Assembly: GCA_003516765.1 (NCBI GenBank)
Contig: DPCD01000166.1
Span: 1 to 36,908 of the forward strand
Reading direction: 5' to 3'
Length of the DNA stretch: 36,908 bases
From: Clostridiales bacterium
GTDB taxonomy: Bacteria; Bacillota; Clostridia; Oscillospirales; Oscillospiraceae
Shown here: positions 7,928 to 15,379 of the stretch, piece after piece
Layout of the letters: the number at the start of each line of letters is the position of its first letter
Numbering within the stretch: the first letter of the stretch is position 1
Made by a program: the position numbers and the translations under genes
Notes under the pieces: model-generated
Told to the model about the DNA's origin: nothing
The model's database searches: none
The model's input: the letters and a program-made list of their open reading frames with translations, nothing else

Positions 7928-8647
7928 TCCTACAATTGCGCCGGCAAATTTGTACGTTACAATTTTCTTGACGAGGTTTACGACAATTGTTGTGACTGCT
8001 GTTTGACTATGGTGCGTCTGCGCCGTCAGCGGGCAGTGGACAGAGATGTAGTCACTCTGGCATACCAGCTCCTCAAAGCTCACCAGCTTCACGCCGAGCT
8101 CCTTCGCATTTTCCTCGGAGACGAACGGATCGTAAGCCAGAATCTGCATGTCAAAGCCGGAGAGCTTTTTTGCCACCGCGCGCGGGATGCGTCCGAAGCC
8201 GATCAGACCGACCGTCTTGCCCGCTGTGCGGTACATGGGCTTTGTGATTGCGTAATTCCATTCGGCACGGCGGATCATATCGATCGTCTGCGGAATCTTC
8301 CGCGCCGCACACAGAAGCAGCGTCACCGCGTAGGTGCTGACCTCATCAATGCCGTAATCCGGAACGTTTACGACCGGAATGCCGCGCTCGCTGGCAGCGG
8401 CAAGATCGATATTGTCTACGCCGATGGCGTAGCGGATAATCATCCTGCAGTGCGCAAGATTCTCGATCACTTCGCGGTTGATGTCCGCGTACTGCGTGAC
8501 CAGGACATCACAGTCCGCCGTAATTTCCTTCACGTGCGCTGCGTCCCGGTACTGATAATCTTTCAACTCAATATCGGGTCTGGCGAGAATTTTTCGCTCA
8601 ATGTCCAAATTCTCATACGTATAATCTGTAACGACTACTTTAAACAT
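7916..8647 (-). pseudogene. D-isomer-specific 2-hydroxyacid dehydrogenase, C-terminally truncated
   Basis: ATG at 8647 has GGAGG six bases upstream and opens a SerA/phosphoglycerate-dehydrogenase-like protein: MFKVVVTDYTYENL, DVLVTQYADINREVIENL, RYAIGVDNIDLAAASERGIP, and the Rossmann loop GLIGFGRIPRAVAKKL. The usual GxGxxG is here GFGRIP. Similarity runs to SVHCPLTAQTHH at about base 8009, then the frame continues through about 30 unrelated residues to a stop. Missing are the catalytic Glu and His and the rest of the catalytic domain; the family is normally 310-340 residues. It would have reduced a 2-oxo acid with NAD(P)H. Its intact start and upstream palindromes suggest the break is recent. 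Confidence 0.8.
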
Positions 8648-8702
8648 ACGAACCTCCATTTTCTTATTGCTGTTCAGAAGTCATAAAAAACAGACTACAA
8701 AT

Positions 8703-8721
8703 AGTTTTATCTGATAAAACT
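8703..8721. promoter_or_regulatory. perfect 19-bp AT-rich palindrome before the dehydrogenase
   Basis: AGTTTTATC and GATAAAACT are perfectly complementary around a single central base. It overlaps a possible leftward -10 (TAAAAC, minus strand) with TTGTGA 17 bases upstream. The AT-rich stem makes a terminator unlikely; a repressor operator is more likely. Confidence 0.5.
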
Positions 8722-8737
8722 AAGTTTCACAAAATAT

Positions 8738-8768
8738 GCAAATAATGAAAACCGGTTTCATTATTTGC
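8738..8768. promoter_or_regulatory. IclR/KdgR-type operator palindrome
   Basis: Perfect 13-bp arms 8738-8750 and 8756-8768 centre on AACCGGTT. The AATGAAA...TTTCATT core resembles KdgR/IclR-family operators. It lies between the iclR-like stop (8776) and the dehydrogenase start (8647), and a degenerate copy occurs at 9687-9713 upstream of the regulator gene. Confidence 0.6.
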
Positions 8769-8775
8769 CGAAAAA

Positions 8776-9561
8776 TCAAAACCGTCTGCGACCGGAACCA
8801 AGCAGCCGGGAAATCTCTGCCGCAGCCTCCTGCACCATCTGCAATACATGCGTCTCACCTGCGCGCTCAAACGCCTCCCGCACCGTACCGAGACTGATGC
8901 CCGCAACCATACCGTTCGTGTAATCAAAAATCGGCACACAGGCGCTGACGATGCCCTCATCGTGCTCGCCGTTGTTGATGACATACTGCAAATCGCGGAT
9001 ATTTTGAATCCGCTCCATGATTTGCGGAATTTCCGTCTGCGTTGTTGTTGTGTAGCGGCCGAGCGGCTGCCTGGACAGAAACTCCCGGCAGTATTTGTCG
9101 TCGTGCTGCGACAGGAACAGAAGCCCGATGCCTGTGCAGTGCATCGGCAGAATGCCGCCGATCTGCGACATCAGCTGCGTCGTGCTCTGCATTCTTGCCT
9201 TCGGAAAAATCTTGCTGATGACAACGACCTTCTCATCCTCCAGAATTGCCAGATGGACGAACATATTGCTCCGGTTTGCCAGCTCCTCCAGAATCGGTCT
9301 CGACACTTCGATCAGATCGATGGACGCAAGCTTGCTGACACCGAGCGCGAGCGCACAGTAGCCGAGCTGATACTTCCGCGTCTCTTCCTTGTATGACAGG
9401 AACTTTTCATTCAGAAGCGTTGTCGTCATGCGAAGTGCGGTGCTTTTGTTGAGATCGCTCTCGTCGGCGATCTGCTTGAGCGTCATCGGCTGGTTATCCG
9501 GCAGGAACAGTTTGAGAATGCGAAGCGCACGCTGTACGCTTGTGATTGTATAATCATTCAT
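8776..9561 (-). CDS. IclR-family transcriptional regulator
   Basis: The protein is 261 residues, full length for IclR. Residues 1-70 form the winged helix-turn-helix (SVQRALRILKLFL, MTLKQIADESDLNKSTALRM, KYQLGYCALALG). Residues 80-255 form the GAF-like effector domain, with LPMHCTGIGLLFLS and NNGEHDEGIVSACVPIFDYT then NGMVAGISLG as family landmarks. Such proteins sense small acids or sugars, often 2-keto acids and aromatic acids. The downstream neighbour is a truncated 2-hydroxyacid dehydrogenase, and matching palindromes lie before both genes, so control of the dehydrogenase plus autoregulation is likely. The ribosome site before ATG 9561 is weak (GATGG). Confidence 0.92.
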   Translation of the reverse strand: MNDYTITSVQRALRILKLFLPDNQPMTLKQIADESDLNKSTALRMTTTLLNEKFLSYKEETRKYQLGYCALALGVSKLASIDLIEVSRPILEELANRSNMFVHLAILEDEKVVVISKIFPKARMQSTTQLMSQIGGILPMHCTGIGLLFLSQHDDKYCREFLSRQPLGRYTTTTQTEIPQIMERIQNIRDLQYVINNGEHDEGIVSACVPIFDYTNGMVAGISLGTVREAFERAGETHVLQMVQEAAAEISRLLGSGRRRF

Positions 9562-10118
9562 AATTCATACATTCCATCTCTTGCTTTCTTATCTTAAGTT
9601 TGCAGCCCCGGCTTTGGAAAAGCGAGTGCAAATCACCGGCGAAGGAATACTTTGGTTGGTTGAACAGCTTTTTAAAAGACAATTGTGCAAATAATAGAAC
9701 GCGGTTTTATGAAACAAAATTTTATGGACCGGCTTTTCTGTCTTTTCCGCCGCAGCAAGACAATCTGCGTCCGGCTGCGCGGCTGTTTGCCCCGCTCCGG
9801 TGCAAGCCTGCCGTATCGCCCAGGCATTCGCTTCGTTTGCATAATATGCATGCTGCCTTCCTATCCTTGCATGCGCGTCCTGGCACGCCGGGCGCGCCAG
9901 GAGCTGGAGCGGGAGATGGAGCTGTTCAGGACTTGTCGGAAGCCATCACATCGTGTACAATCAAAACATCGCAGATCAGCTGCGCGTGTTTGAGGCGAGA
10001 AGCCACGACAACGACAGGAACGTGCTGGAAACGAACATCGACCGGACCGATACGTTTTCCGCGAACAGGTGCATCGTGTGCGGCGGAGAGATTACGTGTT
10101 ATAAAAGGAGCAATTCAG
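9562..10118. other. 557 bases without a confident gene
   Basis: It holds the iclR leader with a second operator-like site. Two short rightward frames (9685-9993 and 9953-10141) have no ribosome site and no recognised domain; the latter ends with a CxxC...C pattern (RCIVCGGEITC) and might be a decayed zinc-binding fragment. I see no other gene on either strand. Confidence 0.45.
9687..9713. promoter_or_regulatory. second, degenerate IclR-type operator upstream of iclR
   Basis: Aligned without gaps to 8738-8764, 20 of 27 bases match, including GCAAATAAT at the left and the CGGTTT core. It lies about 126 bases upstream of the regulator's start, a position suited to autoregulation. The right half is less symmetric than in the first copy. 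Confidence 0.45.
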
Positions 10119-10652
10119 ATGGTATCTACCTGTCATTATGATTCGCCGTTGGGCGGCATTTTGTTGGCAGCGGATGAAATTGGGCTGACCGGCTTGTGGT
10201 TCGACGGGCAAAAATACTTTGCGCGCGGACTGCCTGCGGATCGGGTGGAACGGGAAACGCCAGCGCTGCTTGAGGCAAAGCGCTGGCTGGACATTTACTT
10301 TAGCGGCAAAGAACCGGATTTTACGCCGCCGCTGCACCCCATCGGCTCCGCGTTCCGGCAGTCGGTGTGGGAAATCCTGCTGCAAATTCCCTACGGAAAA
10401 ACCACAACCTACGGCGAAATTGCGAGGCAGCTTTCCGAAAAGATGGGGCTTTCCCGGATATCCGCGCAGGCGGTCGGCGGCGCGGTGGGGCACAACGAAA
10501 TTTCCATCATCATTCCCTGCCATCGGGTTGTCGGCGCGAACGGCAGTCTGACCGGTTACGCCGGGGGGATTGACAAAAAGGGAAAGCTGCTGGAATTGGA
10601 GCATACCGATAGGACCGGATTTTTCGTGCCGAGGAAGGGCACGGCGCTTTGA
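10119..10652 (+). CDS. ogt: methylated-DNA--[protein]-cysteine S-methyltransferase
   Basis: The 177-residue protein starts at ATG 10119, eight bases after AAAGGAG. The acceptor motif IIPCHRVVG lies at residues 131-139 with the alkyl-accepting Cys134. The helix-turn-helix that inserts into DNA is seen as IPYGKTTTYGEIA (90-102), followed by RISAQAVGGAVGHN. The N-terminal MGMT domain is short, as in Ogt-type enzymes. It removes alkyl groups from O6-guanine in DNA by irreversible transfer to itself. It appears to be a single-gene unit, closed by the terminator at 10703-10748. Confidence 0.95.
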   Translation: MVSTCHYDSPLGGILLAADEIGLTGLWFDGQKYFARGLPADRVERETPALLEAKRWLDIYFSGKEPDFTPPLHPIGSAFRQSVWEILLQIPYGKTTTYGEIARQLSEKMGLSRISAQAVGGAVGHNEISIIIPCHRVVGANGSLTGYAGGIDKKGKLLELEHTDRTGFFVPRKGTAL

Positions 10653-10702
10653 CGGCAGAGCCTTTACATCGCTGCAGCTGCGACACAAAAGGCGCGGCAT
10701 GG

Positions 10703-10748
10703 AACAACGGCTCGGATCTGCAGACGCAGGGCCGAGCCGTTGTTTTTT
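10703..10748 (+). terminator. rho-independent terminator of ogt
   Basis: Perfect 13-bp GC-rich stem (10703-10715 with 10732-10744) with a 16-base loop. The stem ends in TT and four more T follow, about 50 bases after the ogt stop. Confidence 0.85.
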
Positions 10749-11115
10749 GGAGGAAACATCCATCGGACGTTCGGGTGGTTTCAAAAACGCATCGGTAGGA
10801 TCAGATGGTTCTTCGGCATGTTTCTGCCTGCATGCTTCGATTTGTGAAGCAAATGATATCCTGTTTTTGGTATGCGATCTTTCCTCCCAGTGTGATTCTC
10901 CTATCCTATTACGAGGGGCGGAAACGGGCAAGTTCGTTTCGGCACAGATGCAGTATTGTTGATTGATGTGTATTTACTGCAAATTTCACCCATCGGATGG
11001 CGTGAATATGCACAAATTCACAAGAATCAAAAGCTGCAGTTTGCACGAAAATATAAATGCGGGCATTCTTTTTCGAAATTTTCTGTAGCTTTCCGAAGGG
11101 CACTGGTATATTCTA
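10749..11115. other. non-coding gap before DUF4914 gene
   Basis: No gene is recognised. The stretch becomes AT-richer towards 11100 and leads into a TATAAT box. It probably holds the leader and control region of the next gene. Confidence 0.4.
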
Positions 11116-11121
11116 TATAAT
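11116..11121 (+). promoter_or_regulatory. possible -10 box for DUF4914 gene
   Basis: A perfect TATAAT lies 108 bases before ATG 11230. The -35 region is poor (TTCCGA-like at 18-19 bases), so an activator may be needed or the box may be fortuitous. Confidence 0.35.
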
Positions 11122-11229
11122 ATGGGGAGAGCGTTTTTTTCGGAAACGCACGATCCCCGGCAAAGAAAATCTTTCAGCAAAGCACGATCCTTGTTTCACA
11201 AATTCATGTTTAAACTGGAGGAAACGGTT

Positions 11230-13110
11230 ATGGTTGACGCATACTTTGGACGCTTTGTTCTCCCGGAAGATCTGCACGCGGCGCTTATGAAATGCCGCTC
11301 GATTGCCTACATTGAGACGCAGGAAGAATTAGACGAGCTCGTCTTCGGTCCGACGCATTCGTCCCGCTATGATGTCGTTTACAACATCGTCGGCAAAGGA
11401 AGCGTCAAGGAAGCGGAGGTCATCCGCTGCAAAAACGGCGCGTCGGTAAACTTCATGGAAGACTATATGCGCAGGCGTGACCCCAACTCGATGGTCATCA
11501 GTGACGATCTTCCGACCGACAAGCCGCGTTTTCTCGATCGGTTCGGCTATTCCTTCTCGAAGGTGCGGCAGGAGACGATGGACTGGCTGTCCGAGCAGCG
11601 CGTGATTATGCTACCCTTTAAGGCGGGCGACCCGGCGCACGGGTATGACAGCTTGCTCGTTTGCCCGGCGAACGCGGCGTTCTTCGCGTTGGCGCTTGCC
11701 AACATGCAGGGGTTTGTCGCGATTCAGGATATCCCCGAAAATTACACCCCGCGCGCGATTATCTACGTCGCGCCGCCCTTCCGGCACACGCATTTTGACG
11801 GCAAGCAGGTCGTGGTCCACAACCGCAGCGAGACCCTGCACGAGGTTTTCGCGTACAATCTTTACCCGGGACCCTCTGCCAAAAAGGGTGTGTACTCCGT
11901 CCTTCTTGATATCGGCGAGCACGAGGGTTGGGTCTGCTGCCACGCATCGTCTGCGCTCGTCGAAACGCCGTATGAAAACGAGACGGTCTTTATGCACGAA
12001 GGGGCGTCCGGTGGTGGCAAGAGCGAGATGCTGGAGGATTTCAAGCGTGAGCCGGATGGAAGACTTCTTCTTGGCGAACACGTGCTGACAGGCGAGCAAT
12101 ATTTCTTAGACCTGCGCGAGTCGTGCAGCATTTTCCCAATTTCAGACGATATGGCACTTTGCCACTCGGCGTATCAGGACCCGGTCGAAGGCAAGCTCCG
12201 CATCGTAGATGCCGAAGCCGGTTGGTTCCTCCGCATGGACAGTCTGCATGCCTACGGCAATAACCCGATCTACGAAAAAGCGTCGATTCACCCGTCGAGA
12301 CCGCTGCTGTTTTTCAACATGGACGGCGTGCCGGGCGCGACATGCCTGATCTGGGAGCACGTGAAGGACTCGAATGGGCAGCCGTGCCCGAACCCGCGCG
12401 TGATTATTCCGCGCGACATGATCGAGCATATCGTCCCGCGCGAGCCGGTGTCTGTTGATGTGCGAAGCTTCGGCGTGCGTATGCCGCCGTCGACCGCGGA
12501 GCAGCCCAACTACGGCGTGATGGGCTTGCTTCACATCATTCCGCCGTCGCTTGCGTGGCTGTGGCGGCTGGTCTCGCCGCGCGGCTTTAAGAACCCCAGC
12601 ATCGTCGACGGCGGAGGCGGCATGAAGAGCGAGGGTGTCGGCTCTTATTGGCCGTTTGCGACGGGGCTTCGCGTGACGCAGGCGAATCTACTCTTGAGAC
12701 AGATCATGGCGTGCCCGAAGACGCTCAACGTTCTCATTCCGAACCAGCACATCGGCGCATACAAGATCGGATTTATGAGCGAGTGGATCGCGCGGGAATA
12801 TTTGGCGCGGCACAACGGCGAGATTAAGGCAAAGCACTTGACGCCCGCAAGATGCTCGCTGTTCGGCTATGCCTTAGTTGACATGAAGCTCGATGGGCAG
12901 TATGTCCGCCAGACCTTCCTTCGCCCCGAGACGCAGTCGAAGCTCGGCATCGATGGCTACGACGCGGGCGCGAAAATTCTGACCGACTTCTTCAAAGATC
13001 AGATCAAGCAGTATCTCACCGATGATCTCGACCCGCTGGGCAGACAAATTATCGAGTGCTGCCTGAACGATGGCACGCTGGACGATTATCTCAGACTTAC
13101 CCCGATGTAA
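11230..13110 (+). CDS. DUF4914-family P-loop protein
   Basis: The protein is 626 residues from ATG 11230, chosen for the GGAGG eight to nine bases upstream; the frame is open further up but has no ribosome site. It matches my memory of DUF4914 in length and pattern: RSIAYIETQEELDELVFGP near 23-41, KAGDPAHGYDSLL near 131-143, and ASGGGKSEML at 259-268. The last is a phosphate-binding loop similar to that of ATP-dependent PEP-carboxykinase-like kinases. RDLRESCSIFPISDD-type and QPNYGVMGLLHIIPPSLAWL segments follow. The function is unknown; a kinase or nucleotide-dependent carboxykinase-like reaction on a cytosolic metabolite is plausible. No signal or membrane segment is seen, and it is not in an operon. 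Confidence 0.85.
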   Translation: MVDAYFGRFVLPEDLHAALMKCRSIAYIETQEELDELVFGPTHSSRYDVVYNIVGKGSVKEAEVIRCKNGASVNFMEDYMRRRDPNSMVISDDLPTDKPRFLDRFGYSFSKVRQETMDWLSEQRVIMLPFKAGDPAHGYDSLLVCPANAAFFALALANMQGFVAIQDIPENYTPRAIIYVAPPFRHTHFDGKQVVVHNRSETLHEVFAYNLYPGPSAKKGVYSVLLDIGEHEGWVCCHASSALVETPYENETVFMHEGASGGGKSEMLEDFKREPDGRLLLGEHVLTGEQYFLDLRESCSIFPISDDMALCHSAYQDPVEGKLRIVDAEAGWFLRMDSLHAYGNNPIYEKASIHPSRPLLFFNMDGVPGATCLIWEHVKDSNGQPCPNPRVIIPRDMIEHIVPREPVSVDVRSFGVRMPPSTAEQPNYGVMGLLHIIPPSLAWLWRLVSPRGFKNPSIVDGGGGMKSEGVGSYWPFATGLRVTQANLLLRQIMACPKTLNVLIPNQHIGAYKIGFMSEWIAREYLARHNGEIKAKHLTPARCSLFGYALVDMKLDGQYVRQTFLRPETQSKLGIDGYDAGAKILTDFFKDQIKQYLTDDLDPLGRQIIECCLNDGTLDDYLRLTPM

Positions 13111-13281
13111 CCTGGAACAACAGAATATGCCCGAGTAAAAACGAAATGCTTCCGGGCGTTCGTCTGCGACAGCGACGATATCACCTGCGCAAATCTTCAC
13201 CCGAAGCTTCTCCGGCATCGGACGCGAACGCTGGGCAGGGGCAACGCCTGCTGCGATTTCTGCCTGCGGATCAAAGAATAG
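13111..13281 (+). pseudogene. C-terminal tail of an L-2-amino-thiazoline-4-carboxylate-hydrolase-like protein
   Basis: Directly after the DUF4914 TAA, and in the same frame, 56 codons read TTEYARVKTKCFRAFVCDSD, then NLHPKLLRHRTRTLGRGNAC and CDFCLRIKE before TAG. The LHPKL...RT-x-TLGRGN-x-CCDF pattern is the C-terminus of the ATC_hyd family. There is no start codon or ribosome site, and the N-terminal two thirds are missing. Either a deletion fused this tail behind the DUF4914 gene, or rare stop read-through would add it; the first is more likely. Confidence 0.55.
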
Positions 13282-13320
13282 TTAGGGGCATGTGAAGCTG
13301 GACATCCGGCGTTTCTGTAG

Positions 13321-13359
13321 AAAAAAGCGATACCCCGGTGAGCTTGCCGGGGTATCGCT
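13321..13359 (-). terminator. rho-independent terminator of the rsgA operon
   Basis: Perfect 13-bp stem (13326-13338 with 13347-13359), 8-base loop. On the minus strand the stem ends in T and five more T follow. It lies 23 bases past the rsgA stop. Confidence 0.9.
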
Positions 13360-13381
13360 GTATGTGTGGGCAGCTTTTCGG

Positions 13382-14374
13382 TCAGCTGCCGCTTTTTCGA
13401 TTTGTCTTGTTGGTTTTTGAGATGCTCTTGAATTTTTCGCGTTTGGCGTCCAGATAGCGGCTGCGCTCCGCCGCAGAAGCATTTTCCAGCTTCAGCTTCC
13501 GGAACGATTCCCAGCGTCCGGCGTCCAGCGTGCCGTCTGCCAGCGCTTTCAGAACCGCGCAGCCGGGCTCTGCGGTGTGCGTGCAGTTGGAAAACCGGCA
13601 GGCGCGCGTCAGCTCCAGAAGGTCCTGAAACGCCGTGTCGATGCCGCCGTCGCTGTCCCACATGCCGAGCTCGCGCATGCCCGGTGTGTCGATCAGAAAT
13701 GCGCCGTTCGGAAGGGGAAAAAGCTGGCGGTGCGTAGTGGTGTGCCTGCCCTTGTCGGCAGTTCCGACGGCGCCCGTGGCAAGTGCGCTGGTTCCCATGA
13801 GCTTGTTGATCAGCGTGGATTTTCCGACGCCGGAGGAGCCGAGAAACGCAACCGTCCTGCCCGGAAGGATGTAGGGAAGGACCGCGTCCGTATCGCCGGT
13901 AAGAGACGAGACCGTGAGAATTTCCGCCCCGGGCGCGGCGGTCCGCACCTGCGCGATTTTTCCTTCCGGGTCCTGGCACAGATCCGCTTTGGTCAGGACC
14001 ACCACCGGCTCCGCGCCGCTGTCATACGCAATGGAGAGATAGCGCTCCAGGCGGCGGAGGTTGAAATTCTGGTTGAGCGACATGCACAGAAAGACCGTGT
14101 CGATGTTTGCCGCGACGACCTGCTCCTGCTTTGCGCTGCCGGCAGCTTTCCGAAGAAAGCAGCTTTTGCGCGGAAGCAGGCTGCGGATGATTGCAGGGGA
14201 GCCGGCTTCCTGCCACTCGGCAAGGACATAGTCGCCCACCGCCGGATAGTCGGAGACTGTCTGCGCTTCATAGCGGAATTTGCCGGAGACGGACGCCTGC
14301 TTCACTTCCGTGCCGCTGCTGATCTGATACAGCCCTTTTTCCTGCGAGATGACTCTCGCGCGTAGCTCGCTCAT
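13382..14374 (-). CDS. rsgA: ribosome small subunit-dependent GTPase A
   Basis: This 330-residue protein is a circularly permuted GTPase that tests and matures 30S subunits in the cytoplasm. It has an N-terminal OB fold (1-70), then G4 TKAD at 128-131, G1 GSSGVGKST at 179-187, a switch region RHTTTHRQ near 210-217, and G3 DTPG at 229-232. The C-terminal zinc knuckle CRFSNCTHTAEPGC gives Cys259, Cys264, His266 and Cys272. ATG 14374 overlaps the upstream stop (ATGA), implying translational coupling; a GTG at 14380 is an alternative. It ends the leftward operon behind the hydrolase. RsgA is usually near prpC/prkC/rpe, so this setting is less typical. Confidence 0.96.
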   Translation of the reverse strand: MSELRARVISQEKGLYQISSGTEVKQASVSGKFRYEAQTVSDYPAVGDYVLAEWQEAGSPAIIRSLLPRKSCFLRKAAGSAKQEQVVAANIDTVFLCMSLNQNFNLRRLERYLSIAYDSGAEPVVVLTKADLCQDPEGKIAQVRTAAPGAEILTVSSLTGDTDAVLPYILPGRTVAFLGSSGVGKSTLINKLMGTSALATGAVGTADKGRHTTTHRQLFPLPNGAFLIDTPGMRELGMWDSDGGIDTAFQDLLELTRACRFSNCTHTAEPGCAVLKALADGTLDAGRWESFRKLKLENASAAERSRYLDAKREKFKSISKTNKTNRKSGS

Positions 14375-15312
14375 ATGCACATCTGCCTTTCCGGGGATAA
14401 GATGTCTTCCAGGGTGTAAGGCTTTTCGGGGAACTGGTGCCGGGTATGTTCCTGCGTCGTCAGCGTTACAGGAAGACCTGCATCCTTTGCCGCGGTATAG
14501 AGCTGCCTGGCAAGCGGCAGGCAGTCTTCATCCTCCAGACCGCAGAAAATCCGCAGCGCAATGTGCTTTTCCCGGAGTGCCCGCACCAGCGCGTCCGAAT
14601 GCTCCTGCAGAACCGGAGTCCACGGGCTTTGCAGGACCAGCACATCGCAGCGCGCCGGGGTGAAGCAAATGGCGCGCAGCAGCATGTCGCACCCGGCGGA
14701 AAAGCCGCCGCAGACCATTGTTTCATAGCCCTCTGTCTGCAGCGCTTCCAGCGCGCCTGCGACCGGCAGGAACGAAGCCATGTCATAGCTCCAGCGGTAC
14801 GTGCCGCAGCCGTCCGGCTCGGCGCTCTGGACGGTTTCCAGCTGCCAGCGTGCGCTGCCCGCCAGCACCGGCGCCCAGTCTTCGCGCGCGAGATCGGCGT
14901 TCTGCGTGTTTCCGTGGACGGCAAGAAACAGGTTTGCAGCCGTTTTCGATTTTCGGGAAAAGACCGCCTTCGACGTTTCGCGGGCTTTTTGATAGCGCGC
15001 GTCGGAGACGGCTTTCAGAGAAAGAAATTCAGGATTGCCGCTCAGCGTTTCGAGATCGTCGTCGATCAGCACCTCCGGGCGATACCACCAGCCGTTCTCT
15101 AAAACGGCTTTTTTGAGCCAGCCGAGCGCAGCTTCCGAAAGCCCCGTGCCGCCTGAAAGACAGGCAAGGAAGTAGAACGTCTGCGGTCCGTATGCTGCCG
15201 GGCTTTTTTCGTAGGCATCCAGCAAAAAACGATATGCCTGCGCGTAATCTGTTTCGGCGATGGACAGGACCTGCTCCAGCAGATCCGCTTCTTTTTTCAG
15301 ATTCAATGGCAT
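14371..15312 (-). CDS. alpha/beta-hydrolase-like protein with helical N-terminal repeat
   Basis: The 313-residue protein has two parts. Residues 1-115 are helical and TPR-like (SIAETDYAQAYRFLLDAYEK, FYFLACLSGGTGLSEAALGW). The remainder is an alpha/beta hydrolase: LFLAVHGNTQN with the oxyanion HGN, the nucleophile elbow CGGFSAGCDML (Ser in G-x-S-x-G), an LVLQSPWTPV strand, a GLEDEDCLPLA acid loop and a C-terminal ...HTRHQFPE histidine. It looks like a cytosolic esterase or peptidase-like enzyme of unknown substrate. The start is uncertain: AGGAG lies only two bases before ATG 15312 but about seven before the in-frame TTG at 15306. It lies 67 bases downstream of the exporter genes and overlaps rsgA. 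Confidence 0.8.
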   Translation of the reverse strand: MPLNLKKEADLLEQVLSIAETDYAQAYRFLLDAYEKSPAAYGPQTFYFLACLSGGTGLSEAALGWLKKAVLENGWWYRPEVLIDDDLETLSGNPEFLSLKAVSDARYQKARETSKAVFSRKSKTAANLFLAVHGNTQNADLAREDWAPVLAGSARWQLETVQSAEPDGCGTYRWSYDMASFLPVAGALEALQTEGYETMVCGGFSAGCDMLLRAICFTPARCDVLVLQSPWTPVLQEHSDALVRALREKHIALRIFCGLEDEDCLPLARQLYTAAKDAGLPVTLTTQEHTRHQFPEKPYTLEDILSPERQMCI

Positions 15313-15379
15313 TCTCCTTTTTGAATTTGATTTATAATGACTAATATATATCAACCATACGATGAAAGTCAACCGCAAT

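Noticed and set aside
9685..10141. Two short overlapping rightward frames, one with a CxxC...C pattern
   Set aside because: No ribosome site, no recognisable family, and the second runs into the ogt start; treated as non-coding or decayed.
10092..10931. 279-codon minus-strand frame over ogt and its terminator
   Set aside because: Runs through the terminator hairpin and is antisense to an enzyme with an intact PCHRV motif.
6428..13304. Identical 12-mer TGAAGCTGGACA at 6428-6439 and 13293-13304, possibly IS30 end copies
   Set aside because: Shared 12-mers are expected by chance in a window of this size, and the flanks do not match.
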